Assembly: GCF_000246945.1 (NCBI RefSeq)
Contig: NZ_BAEX01000005.1
Coordinates: 1-64,000, forward strand
Source of the DNA: Myroides injenensis M09-0166
GTDB taxonomy: Bacteria; Bacteroidota; Bacteroidia; Flavobacteriales; Flavobacteriaceae
Length of the DNA: 64,000 nt
Reading direction: 5' to 3'
Below the pieces are notes generated by a model. That model worked only from the letters and a program-made list of their open reading frames with translations, was not told where the DNA came from and did not search any database. The first letter of the stretch is position 1; every line of letters starts with the position of its first letter. Made by a program: the position numbers and the translations under genes. Shown in pieces: positions 46,423-55,333 of the stretch.

Positions 46423-47809
46423 AATTTTGAGGTGAAAGATTTGGGTTTAGTATTAATTCATTTTCCGGATAAGGGAATAGTTCATGTTTTGTTTCCCAAT
46501 TTGATTTACTGTTTTGGAGTATATCTAAACTGTTGTTTCTTTTTAAATCAAAAAATCTATGTCCAAATTCACAAAAAAATTCATGTCTACTTTCTTGTAG
46601 CATAGCTTTTTTAAATTCGTCTGTGGAAGTATATGACTCTATAGGCATAAGACCTGCTCTTTCTCTTATTATATTCAAATAAGCGCCTGCTTCTTGTATT
46701 TTTTGTTGTTTGAATAGGGCTTCAATTATTATAAAATAAGCTTCTTCAACTCTAAATACTATTGAGAGTTCATCGTTATTGTTCTCTGTGTTTTTATATT
46801 TAAATGAATGGTAAAAGGATTTGTTATTTTCAGTTATTTTGTTGATCCAAGAGGTTTTTCGTTTATCAAGATCTTCAAAACTTTCAATTAAATTATTAGA
46901 AAGAGCAACGTCTTTTGGTGGTACAGTTTTAAAATTGTAATAGGTAGCTTCTTGGGTTGCTATACCAACTGCATGTGTATCGAATTGCCAGAGTGTACTA
47001 CTTGCATTTTTTTTAAATACCATATCTAAATTATACTCCAACTGATAGAGTGGATTTTGTATAATTTTTAAAGCATAAATTTCTGCTTGTTGATAGTTAT
47101 GTTGTAACAAGTTGTTTTTAGCTAAGACTAATTCAACTGTTGCTTTATTAGGGAAGATTCTTAGATTATTTCTATAAGTATAATCAAGAAGTGAAGCGGA
47201 TAGTTGCAAATCATTGTCAATCTTTGAAAGAACCGCATTTGTACTTTCTTTATTTACTCTAGTGTTTTCTTTGTATTTAGTGGTTGTTATATACGGTACT
47301 TCTCCATAAATTTTAAAGAGATATTGATGGTATAGCGCTCTTAAAAAATAGGCTTCACCAAGATATGTGTTTTTTAAACTTTCATCAATATTAGCTGAGT
47401 TGGTTAATCCTTCAATGAATGAGTTTATTTTATAAATATTAGTATAGGATGTAGCCCAAAAGTTAGCTACGATTGTATTAGTAGCAAGAATATTATTATC
47501 AAAAACATCTGTAATGTTTTTATTGCTAGTTTGACTAACGTAACAGTCTAGTTCATCTGTATACATGCCCAATATTGATCCTAATCCTAAGTTTGATCCT
47601 ATAAAAAATGAGCCTTGACGTGATGAAGTGTACAATTCAATTAGTGCTGCATTTACTGTATGGATATCTTCGAAGATATCTTGCCTGTTTATTTGATCAC
47701 TAGAAGGGTCTATTTCTACTAAATTGTCACATGAAGTAAGCAATAAAATTGCAATAAACACTATAATAAAACTGTTTATTTTAAGTGTATTGGTGAGTAT
47801 ATGTTTCAT
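46412..47809 (-). CDS. RagB/SusD-family outer-membrane lipoprotein
   Basis: A 465-residue SusD homologue. A lipoprotein signal ends at C27 (LLLTSC). The body has TPR-like repeats, for example YLGEAYFLRALYHQYLFKIYG, and the C-terminal PIESYTSTDEF and LQESRHEFFCEFGHRFFDL blocks. It would form the substrate-binding lid on the SusC channel. The coupled peptidase makes a peptide substrate more likely than a glycan. It starts 11 bp after susC. Confidence 0.92.
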   Translation of the reverse strand: MKHILTNTLKINSFIIVFIAILLLTSCDNLVEIDPSSDQINRQDIFEDIHTVNAALIELYTSSRQGSFFIGSNLGLGSILGMYTDELDCYVSQTSNKNITDVFDNNILATNTIVANFWATSYTNIYKINSFIEGLTNSANIDESLKNTYLGEAYFLRALYHQYLFKIYGEVPYITTTKYKENTRVNKESTNAVLSKIDNDLQLSASLLDYTYRNNLRIFPNKATVELVLAKNNLLQHNYQQAEIYALKIIQNPLYQLEYNLDMVFKKNASSTLWQFDTHAVGIATQEATYYNFKTVPPKDVALSNNLIESFEDLDKRKTSWINKITENNKSFYHSFKYKNTENNNDELSIVFRVEEAYFIIIEALFKQQKIQEAGAYLNIIRERAGLMPIESYTSTDEFKKAMLQESRHEFFCEFGHRFFDLKRNNSLDILQNSKSNWETKHELFPYPENELILNPNLSPQNYGY

Positions 47810-47819
47810 ATTAAAATTA

Positions 47820-50800
47820 TTAAAATATTAGTTGAATACCGAAAGCATAAGTTTTTAATGGGGGTAGATATCCTGTTATGATAAACTCTGGGTCTAATCC
47901 AAAATATTTAGTGTAGGTCCATAGGTTTTGACCTTGTGCATAAATCTTTAATGTTTTGATTTTAGATTTGTGCAAACTAATTTGATAACTAAGGGAAATG
48001 TTTTTAAGTCTTAGGTAAGATGCGTCAGATACTGCTTTGTCACTTGAAGTAAATAACGAATTTTGTAAATTAGCCTCTGAGTTGACTCCTGTACTGTAAA
48101 AACTATATTCACTATTTGGATTATTCTTACTCCAAGAGTTTAATACCTCAATAGGTTGATTGACCATCGCTCCAGGTATTGTTAGATTTCTATTATAGTT
48201 AAAGTTTTGTTGTTTGACAAATTGCAATAAGAAATCAAAAGTGAAGCTTTTATAAGTGATTGTATTGGATATACCTCCATGAAATTGTATACCGATTTCC
48301 TTAAGACTTTGTTTGTCTTCTATTGCTGATATTAATCCATCATTATTATAATCTTTAAATACATAATTGCCATTTTCATCTATTTTTTCAAAATGATACA
48401 ACTTTACTATGTTTGTAGATTTCCCAATTACGTATTGGTTTGCATAAGTAGATCCTTCAAGGTTCGGAAAAGAGATGAGTTTAGATTTTGGAAAAGAAAT
48501 ATTAAATGCAGTACTCCATTGGAGATTATTTGTTGAAATATTGTTAGTATTTAAAGAAAATTCAAAACCTCTATTTTCAACAGTTGCAGGCAGATTATCT
48601 TGTATTGAGGTAAAGCCTGTTGTATATGGTAAAGGAATTCCGACTAATTGATTAGAAGATCTATTGATATAAAATGCAAACGAAGGTTTAATACTACTAT
48701 TTAATAATTCTAGTTCTAAAGCCACCTCTTTTTTACTAGTTCTCTCCCAACTAAAATCGGGATTGTATAGTCTAGTAGGTTTTAGACCAGAGCTCCCATC
48801 ATACATTGGAGTAGATACGTTGTATGTATCAAGGTATTGATAATTACCTATATTATCACTTCCTGTAACGCCCATACTATATCTGATTTTACCAAAGTCT
48901 AACCAAGAAATATTTTGAAATAATTTTTCCTGACTAAAAATCCAAGCAAGACCTATGGAACCAAAATTGGCAAATTTATTGTTTTCGCCAAATCTGGAGG
49001 ATCCATCTCTTCTAGCAGTTAGATTAATGATATACTTATTATTATATATATAGTTAAATCGTCCATATACACCCAAATATTTATACTGTGAGTTTCCTAC
49101 TTGAGATATAGTTTTTGTCTTTGCTGCCCCAATATTATTTATTAAAGCGTTTGATGTAAATCCTGTGGCTCTAATGATCAAATTGTCACTTGTACTACTG
49201 TTGAAAGTACTTCCAATAAGCGCATTGAATTCACTATTGTTTGTTTCATAATTCCAATTGATTTGTGGCTCTATTATAAATGAATTTGAATTATATATAG
49301 CCTTATCCGATGTGGAGTGTTCACTAGTCCAGCCTAAAGATGGATTGGCAATTGTATTAGGTGTGATATTTCTTTCAACTAAATCATTATTGGTCAGTCC
49401 TGTATTTAATTTTACTGCAAGATTTTCACTCAACTTATAATTAAGAGTTGTGTTAAAAATATATGATCTATTATTATTGTTATAACTACCAAATAAAGGT
49501 GCTATAGGGTTGTTAAATGTTCCGTTTTCCCAATTTAAATCTCCTTTATCATTATAAAGGGCAGGAGCATTTGGAGGAAGTTTTAAAGCTATTTCAGTTA
49601 AGTCTTTTTGTATAAGATTATTATCCTGCTCACTATAGGAGATAGAAGCATTTATATGGAATTTGTCATTAGAATTTTTATGGAATATATTTAACAGGAG
49701 TGCATTACGTTTAAATTGACTCTTAGAAGGAAAAACAGATGTTTGTTCAAGGTGCGAAGCGTTTAGATTAAAATTTGTACTATTATTTCCCCCACTAATA
49801 CCAACATCATTAGTTTGTGCAATGGCAGTACCTCCAATAAGTTCTTTTTGCCAATCTGTATATCTATCAGAATTCCAATTTCCATTGACATCATGTGCAT
49901 AGGTAGGATAAGAAGTTATATTATCGTTATTAAATGCCTGATATCTAATTTTATTATATTCTTCAGTATTTAATAATTTTAATTTATTTACTACTTTGCT
50001 AAATGAGGTGGAAGAAGAAAAAGTAAAGTTCAATGCGTTTGTTTCACCTTGTTTTGTTGTGATTAAGATAACTCCATTTGCACCACGAGAACCATAAATA
50101 GCTGTTGCATCTGCATCTTTTAGAATCTCGATACTTTCTATATCATTAGGATTAAGTATATTAAGTGGATTTGTGTCCGAGAGAGGTAGTATTGATGCAG
50201 AGAATTGACTATCTGTCATTCTATCAGAGGATATTGGAACGCCATTTATAATTATTAAGGGTCTATTACCGTCAATTAGACTGTTTTCGGCAGTCCTTAA
50301 ACTATTGCGACCACGTATCTGTATATCAAACCCTCCGCCAGCGACTCCTGAACTTTGTGTAATACTGACTCCTGTCATTCTACCTTGAATAGCTTGAAGT
50401 GGATTAATAACAGGCTGAAACTCGATATCCTTAGCTGTCACTCTTGCAATACTTCCAGTGCGTTCTCGGTCTTTTACTGTGTAGTAACCAGCATTAACTA
50501 CAATTTCATCAAGCGTGGTAGTATCATCAAGTAGCTCAATATTTAGAACAGATCCTATACTACTTGAGTACACCATGGATCGCTCTTTGTAACCGAGCAT
50601 TGAAAAAGTAATCTTATCTCCAACAGCTACATCGATTGAATATTTTCCATCAAGATCAGTTGTCACAGCTTTGCGTCCAACCGATACAATCACTCCACCA
50701 AGAACGCCTTGAGCATCTTTTACAGTTCCTGAGAGTTTTATAATTCCTTTTTGCTGCTTATCTTGTAGTAGGTAAGAAGCACTAAAAAACAAATGATTAT

Positions 50801-50891
50801 CATTTGATACGGCATAAGTTGGATAGCCAATTAAAAAGCCAACAAGCATAGCTATCCTATAACCACAAGTGGTCAAAATTTGAGTTTTCAT
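47820..50891 (-). CDS. SusC/RagA-family TonB-dependent outer-membrane transporter
   Basis: A protein of about 1023 residues from ATG 50891 (frame extends to 50942). A signal peptide is followed by a carboxypeptidase-regulatory-like domain (VSVGRKAVTTDLDGKYSI), a TonB plug (ARVTAKDIEFQPVINPLQ, then GSRGANGVILITTKQG) and a large beta-barrel. With SusD and the S9 peptidase it forms an uptake system. No anti-sigma or sigma gene is next to it; the leader has a terminator-like hairpin (51012-51071). Confidence 0.94.
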   Translation of the reverse strand: MKTQILTTCGYRIAMLVGFLIGYPTYAVSNDNHLFFSASYLLQDKQQKGIIKLSGTVKDAQGVLGGVIVSVGRKAVTTDLDGKYSIDVAVGDKITFSMLGYKERSMVYSSSIGSVLNIELLDDTTTLDEIVVNAGYYTVKDRERTGSIARVTAKDIEFQPVINPLQAIQGRMTGVSITQSSGVAGGGFDIQIRGRNSLRTAENSLIDGNRPLIIINGVPISSDRMTDSQFSASILPLSDTNPLNILNPNDIESIEILKDADATAIYGSRGANGVILITTKQGETNALNFTFSSSTSFSKVVNKLKLLNTEEYNKIRYQAFNNDNITSYPTYAHDVNGNWNSDRYTDWQKELIGGTAIAQTNDVGISGGNNSTNFNLNASHLEQTSVFPSKSQFKRNALLLNIFHKNSNDKFHINASISYSEQDNNLIQKDLTEIALKLPPNAPALYNDKGDLNWENGTFNNPIAPLFGSYNNNNRSYIFNTTLNYKLSENLAVKLNTGLTNNDLVERNITPNTIANPSLGWTSEHSTSDKAIYNSNSFIIEPQINWNYETNNSEFNALIGSTFNSSTSDNLIIRATGFTSNALINNIGAAKTKTISQVGNSQYKYLGVYGRFNYIYNNKYIINLTARRDGSSRFGENNKFANFGSIGLAWIFSQEKLFQNISWLDFGKIRYSMGVTGSDNIGNYQYLDTYNVSTPMYDGSSGLKPTRLYNPDFSWERTSKKEVALELELLNSSIKPSFAFYINRSSNQLVGIPLPYTTGFTSIQDNLPATVENRGFEFSLNTNNISTNNLQWSTAFNISFPKSKLISFPNLEGSTYANQYVIGKSTNIVKLYHFEKIDENGNYVFKDYNNDGLISAIEDKQSLKEIGIQFHGGISNTITYKSFTFDFLLQFVKQQNFNYNRNLTIPGAMVNQPIEVLNSWSKNNPNSEYSFYSTGVNSEANLQNSLFTSSDKAVSDASYLRLKNISLSYQISLHKSKIKTLKIYAQGQNLWTYTKYFGLDPEFIITGYLPPLKTYAFGIQLIF

Positions 50892-51011
50892 AATTTTATA
50901 ATTGATTTTGATACAACAAGCCTTTAAATCATCAAGATTCATATTGCCGTAGTACTTTGATTGGCCAGTTGCACCAAAAGGTTAGTTAATGGGTAATTTG
51001 TAATAGATAAT

Positions 51012-51092
51012 AAAAAACTATCTCCTTCACTCTAAGCACGTCTCCCAAAATGCAAAAGAGCAAGGAGATAGCCATGGACTTTTAGCATGGCT
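51012..51092 (-). promoter_or_regulatory. Attenuator-like hairpin in the susC leader
   Basis: On the minus strand a 10-bp perfect stem (51062-51071 with 51018-51027) is followed by six T (51017-51012), like a rho-independent terminator, 120 bp upstream of susC. A second hairpin (51070-51076 with 51086-51092) shares two bases with it, so the two are competing. A 29-codon ORF (51075-50986) runs through the stem but has no stalling signature. This could be attenuation or the end of a small RNA. Confidence 0.5.
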
Positions 51093-52142
51093 CAAAACTC
51101 CCTTTAAGCCACACAATTTTTGTGAGTTTTTGTGCTTACTACAGGTGGACGTCTACATTATAACCAACCCAGATTCACCAACATAGCAAGCGGTTTTTTT
51201 CCATAATAAAATAGTTTTAAGTGTGATTAATAATTAATAATAGAACAGAAGGAAAGTCTTATTTCATAGCATTTTTCCCTTACTAACTAATTAATATTGC
51301 CCTATAATCGAATGGATGAACGAATTATATAGGTATGAATTACAAGGCAATAGATATCCTGTACGCATCCAAAAACTGTTTTTGGACCTAGCGTAAAAAG
51401 TGTATTATGCTAACTAAATAGATAATAGGGTAGCCATCCAACATCAAACAAGTCATGCTAGATACAACTACAACAATGTGATTTAGTTAAACTAAAATTT
51501 AATCATAGGCTAAATGTAAGTTTAGTTACTAATTTGTTGTTTTAATAAAATGTAATAATTGATAAATTCTCGAATAGAACATTCGATAAGTCCATTAAGG
51601 ATAGATAAGGTATTGTAAGCATTCATCAATAAATGAACACTAAACAAATCCACCTTTGTTTTAAAACCTCTATATACCAAATTGGGAGACGGTATTGATT
51701 AGAAGTCTGTAGTATTTTGAAGCAAAGTAAAACATATATAATTCAATGGATTACAATACTTTAATTTTCTTGGATAGTTCAATACAAGGTACTGAACTAT
51801 CTCAATTTGTCACCTTTTACTAAAATAAACACCTGCTTGACTGCTTTCTTTTTGGAAAGTCTTAAGAAAGTTTTTACTTTTAGAGTGCGAATCTTTTAAA
51901 GAAAAAAACAATCTTAACACAAACATTGAATGTTTTAAGTTAAGGCTCGGTACAATGAATTAAGAAAGAACTTTCTTTTTCCCATTGTCCCTTTTTGTAT
52001 GAGAACAATTCAAATTTCAAACTATCATCCAATCACAATTCTTTTTCTTTTCTAAGAATCGCATTAGCGAAGTATTAAAATAAAAAATCGCTCACATAAA
52101 TTATATGAACGATGTTTTTATAGTATGATAAATCAAACCTTG
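51093..52142. other. Long non-coding stretch between susC and the XRE gene
   Basis: More than a kilobase with no credible gene on either strand. It contains several inverted repeats, for example 51774-51782 with 51794-51802. It probably holds the susC promoter (around 51140-51170). The composition is AT-rich as elsewhere. Confidence 0.4.
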
Positions 52143-52229
52143 TATAAAAGCAAGGAGCGGCTCACACTTTTAAGCCGAGGAATCCTACATCCCTTGCCAT
52201 TAAAAGTTAACGTGAGTACCGCCCCAGTG
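52143..52229 (-). ncRNA. Candidate pseudoknotted small RNA
   Basis: Minus-strand TACTTTTG (52243-52236) matches the TAnnTTTG promoter element. From about 52229 the predicted RNA of about 87 nt has nested stems: GCGG with CCGC (52157-52160, 52219-52222), CTCAC with GTGAG (52161-52165, 52212-52216) and TTAAAAGT with ACTTTTAA (52200-52207, 52166-52173). The loop also pairs GCAAGG (52150-52155) with CCTTGC (52192-52197), a pseudoknot, followed by a T-tract. No coding frame fits. The structure was found by eye, and the family is unknown. Confidence 0.45.
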
Positions 52230-52362
52230 CAATTACAAAAGTACGAAACTTTTTTGCATGGAGCGACATCACGACTTTCTTGTTGGCATTTGTAGGATTT
52301 TCGGCACAAGAAAACATCGTAAAACCCTTTATGTAAAGGTTATGTCAATAGAATAATTCAAA

Positions 52363-52383
52363 CATACGAATATTATTTGTATG
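52363..52383 (+). promoter_or_regulatory. Candidate operator of the XRE gene
   Basis: A 21-bp dyad, CATACGAAT, three bases, ATTTGTATG (8 of 9 pairs match), lies 21 bp before the XRE start. Autoregulation is likely. Confidence 0.5.
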
Positions 52384-52404
52384 TGGCAATAAAACCACAA
52401 AAAA

Positions 52405-52632
52405 ATGAAAGAAGATTTTTCTATACACTATAAAGAGATTGGAGAGAAGATAAAGAAACTGAGAAAGAAAAAAGGCTTGAGTCAACAGCAAGTAGCTGAT
52501 AAGATTCTAAAATTTGATCGTGCAAAAATTAGTGATATGGAAAATGGGAAGGAAGACTTTTTATTTTCTACTTTGTTGAAAGTTTGTAATGCATTAGAAG
52601 TAGATATCAAATCATTACTAAATACTAAATAA
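52405..52632 (+). CDS. XRE-family helix-turn-helix regulator
   Basis: A 75-residue single-domain DNA-binding protein (LRKKKGLSQQQVADKIL, then RAKISDMENGKEDFLFSTL). A dyad operator sits just upstream. The next gene starts 13 bp after its stop, so it likely regulates that pair. Confidence 0.9.
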   Translation: MKEDFSIHYKEIGEKIKKLRKKKGLSQQQVADKILKFDRAKISDMENGKEDFLFSTLLKVCNALEVDIKSLLNTK

Positions 52633-52645
52633 TAAGACATTTATA

Positions 52646-53659
52646 ATGGATAAAACAGAATTGATCGAAATAGATTTATTTCAACTACATTATTACTTAA
52701 AAGATGGTTCTCATTCCTTAGATGCTTTAACTCTAAATAAAGTAGAAGCAGAGTTTTTAAAAATTTCAAAAGAAGTATCCAAAATTTTTGATTGTGAAAT
52801 TATTATTGAGTCATTCGCTTTAGAAGAAGGTGGAATTAAGTCGATTTATAAGTTTCTGATAGATAAAAAAAATCTAAAATATAACTTACCTCTCGCAGCA
52901 TCTTTTGTGCTTGGGATATTAGGTAATATTATTGCAAACTCTATTAATGAAGATAAAGAACAGATTGAACTTAATAAAGAGTTAACAAGGCTCCAAATTG
53001 AAGATCTACAACTCAACAAGAAAACGGCTGATTTAGTTGAAGAAAAGCAAAAATTAGAAATAAAAAAGCTGAAGCAAGAAATATTGCTTGACAGTATTGA
53101 AATATCTAAAAAACTTAAAAATGCTCAACAAGAAATACCTGTAGAGATTGATAATGATATTTTGGATAAGAAAATTACAAAAGTAATTGACAGTACAAAA
53201 GTTAAGAACTATAGATCTAATTTTTATCAAAATTTATCAAATAACCCTAAAGTATTAAAAGTTTCAACACAAGTTTTAAATACTGAGGGTGTTCCTATAA
53301 CTGAAGAGAAGTTTGTTAGTAGAAGTCAATTTAAAAGTTTCTTATATAAAGAGGAACCTTTAGAACCTGAATATTTAAATAATATAGAGTTAGAAATTGT
53401 TTCTCCTGTTCTTAAAAATCATAAGCTGGCTTGGAAAGCTATTTATGAAGGGAAAACAATTTCATTTTCTGTAAAGGATGAAGATTTCAAAAATCTTATT
53501 TTGAATAAAGGTTTAAGTTTTAATAATGGGACAAAATTAATTTGTGATCTTGAAATAAAATTGAAACGACAACCGGATGACTCTGTAAAAGAAATGTCCA
53601 AAACGGTTTATAATGTGATTCAGATAATTTACCCAGATGGAATTGTAGTCGATGTTTAA
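52646..53659 (+). CDS. Hypothetical membrane-anchored coiled-coil protein
   Basis: A 337-residue protein I do not recognise. It has one clear hydrophobic segment (about 85-103, LPLAASFVLGILGNIIANS) followed by a long charged coiled coil (about 108-175) and a C-terminal domain with beta segments. There is no signal peptide, so the N-terminal 80 residues may face the cytoplasm. It is co-transcribed with an XRE regulator in an accessory region. A toxin or defence effector role is possible but unsupported by any motif. Confidence 0.6.
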   Translation: MDKTELIEIDLFQLHYYLKDGSHSLDALTLNKVEAEFLKISKEVSKIFDCEIIIESFALEEGGIKSIYKFLIDKKNLKYNLPLAASFVLGILGNIIANSINEDKEQIELNKELTRLQIEDLQLNKKTADLVEEKQKLEIKKLKQEILLDSIEISKKLKNAQQEIPVEIDNDILDKKITKVIDSTKVKNYRSNFYQNLSNNPKVLKVSTQVLNTEGVPITEEKFVSRSQFKSFLYKEEPLEPEYLNNIELEIVSPVLKNHKLAWKAIYEGKTISFSVKDEDFKNLILNKGLSFNNGTKLICDLEIKLKRQPDDSVKEMSKTVYNVIQIIYPDGIVVDV

Positions 53660-54132
53660 TTAGTTAAAATTAGATTGTATTGATAATCGGAACTATCAGT
53701 TAAGAATATTTTGTTCTGAATAGGCGTAAGATTATTAAAAGACATTTAGTAATATAGAAAATGGTAAAAGAAGCTACTCTTTTTATGATTTTAGAAAAGA
53801 GTTTAAGTAAAATCTCTCAAGAATATTAGATATTAAATTTTAAAAATATATAAGATGCATCACAAGTGCCATATCTGGTAGAAAGCAGCAACATTGTTCC
53901 AATAGTTATTTTAATTCTAGTAGTAATGAAAATATTCTCTAACCTCTTAAATAAAAAAAATATGCTTATGGAACAAAACATGAAACAATTTAGTTTAAAT
54001 ATAATTAATAATTTAGTTAATACATTTTGGGCTATTGGAACAATGTTGCTGCGACTGGTGTGGAATTTAGATAATCCAATGGATTGTATAAACTCTTAAG
54101 TAAAAAAAATGGAAGAAATTTTCTTTTATTTA
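53660..54132. other. Gap with one weak ORF
   Basis: A 77-codon frame beginning with GTG (53866-54099) encodes a partly hydrophobic peptide with no recognised family, and there is no good start. I do not call it a gene. The rest is AT-rich without clear features. Confidence 0.35.
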
Positions 54133-54423
54133 TTAACTTGTTGAAGCTTCATTTTCCATCTCTATCCTTTGCTTTTTATCTTCTATTCTTTCTTTTTCCA
54201 AAGAATGTATAAAAAATAAGAAGAGACTAAAAAGAATTAATGCATAAGCAAACCATTTGCCAATACGTTCTATAAAACGTATAAATAAAGAAGCTTCAAA
54301 GCTTGAGAAACCTTCTAAACCAGCTACATTTCGTCTGTAAAATTTTCTTCTATTAATCCAATATATAAGTCCAACTCCTGAAAGTAAGAATATAATCGCG
54401 AGTATTAGTATAACAGTAGCCAT
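54133..54423 (-). CDS. Small two-helix membrane protein
   Basis: A 96-residue protein with transmembrane helices at about 2-22 and 58-78, and charged ends. It is a conserved type found in Bacteroidota mobile regions, but no function is known to me. It is transcribed alone, with a bidirectional terminator at 54533 further upstream of it. Confidence 0.65.
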   Translation of the reverse strand: MATVILILAIIFLLSGVGLIYWINRRKFYRRNVAGLEGFSSFEASLFIRFIERIGKWFAYALILFSLFLFFIHSLEKERIEDKKQRIEMENEASTS

Positions 54424-54532
54424 ATGAATTTAATTTATGTAAATCATTTGATAATGAGTTGATTGCTAATTTAGACAAATTTAGTTAAGCAATCACCTCT
54501 TTAAATTGAAGTATATAAAATATAAATATTAC

Positions 54533-54567
54533 AAAAAAAGCACTGCTTGATAAAACAGTGCTTTTTT
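54533..54567. terminator. Bidirectional terminator
   Basis: A 12-bp perfect inverted repeat (54534-54545 with 54556-54567) with A-run and T-run ends stands just downstream of the small ORF at 54577. Confidence 0.75.
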
Positions 54568-54576
54568 CAATTGCTT

Positions 54577-54708
54577 TTAATCACCTTTCTTATGTTTATG
54601 AGGCTTAAGTGAAGGTGTATTTCCAGGAGTATCTTTATTGTCTCTCTGACGTCTGTCAGGTTTACCTGTTGAAATAGCAATTCTTTTTGGTCCAGGTTTG
54701 ATTCCCAT
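54577..54708 (-). CDS. 43-residue basic protein
   Basis: A short ORF with ATG at 54708, reading MGIKPGPKRIAISTGKPDRR and ending in a His/Lys-rich tail (HKHKKGD). The composition and a terminator just downstream support a real gene. It resembles the small lipoprotein at 58793 in its Lys/His-rich end and proline/glycine content. Function unknown. Confidence 0.5.
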   Translation of the reverse strand: MGIKPGPKRIAISTGKPDRRQRDNKDTPGNTPSLKPHKHKKGD

Positions 54709-54849
54709 ATCGTAATAAGTTTAAAAAGAATTAATTACTGCTAATTTAGCTAAAAAATAGCTATTTATAAATACTGTATTGCTAATATTTGTAGCAAAAT
54801 TGTTTGTTATGATTTTAGACTTAATTATTAATTAATAATACACCCATTG

Positions 54850-54884
54850 GCAGAGCTTGGCAGATTTATCTTGCCAAGCTCTGC
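54850..54884. repeat. Perfect 13-bp inverted repeat before the excisionase-like gene
   Basis: GCAGAGCTTGGCA (54850-54862) and its complement (54872-54884) are 9 bases apart; the arms are much more GC-rich than the region. It lies 53 bp upstream of the HTH gene. It may be an operator, a binding site for the excisionase-like protein, or an oriT-like site. Confidence 0.55.
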
Positions 54885-54936
54885 ACATTTGTACTGTTAG
54901 CTAACAAATTTAATTAACCCATTAAATTCTAACATT

Positions 54937-55236
54937 ATGAATATAGATCGCACAGAATTCCTTTTATGGATGGAGCGTATTATGACGCGCTTTGATCACT
55001 TGTCAGAACATATAAAAGACCTCCCTATAAAAACTCAAACCATAGATGGAGAAGAGCTTTTAGACAGCCAAGATGTAATGAGTCTTTTTAAAATAAGTCC
55101 ACGCTCACTACAGCGTTACCGCTCCGACGGTAAACTCCCATACTACACTATTAGTGGCAAACTCTACTACAAACGCTCAGATGTCAATCAGTTTATCAGG
55201 GAATGTCTCAAACACCCAGTAAGAAGAAGTATATAG
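54937..55236 (+). CDS. Excisionase-like helix-turn-helix protein
   Basis: A 99-residue protein with a MerR/excisionase-type HTH in the C-terminal half (DSQDVMSLFKISPRSLQRYRSDGKLPYYTISGK, split: LLDSQDVMSLFKIS and LPYYTISGKLYYKRSD). Such HTH_17 proteins direct excision or regulate transfer in Bacteroidota conjugative elements. A strong inverted repeat lies upstream. The DUF4099/DUF3945 gene follows by 97 bp. Confidence 0.85.
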   Translation: MNIDRTEFLLWMERIMTRFDHLSEHIKDLPIKTQTIDGEELLDSQDVMSLFKISPRSLQRYRSDGKLPYYTISGKLYYKRSDVNQFIRECLKHPVRRSI

Positions 55237-55333
55237 CAGCTAAAGGCCAAGAGTAACCTTTAAGACGCACTATTTACTGCTGAATGTCTCTTGGCTTTAG
55301 TTTTAAGTTTTTAATCATTTAAAACTAGGTATT

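Noticed and set aside
50986-51075. 29-codon leader peptide upstream of susC
   Set aside because: It overlaps the hairpin but has no run of regulatory codons; kept only as a note in the leader entry.
53866-54099. 77-codon ORF with GTG start
   Set aside because: Weak start, no family, partly hydrophobic by composition alone.
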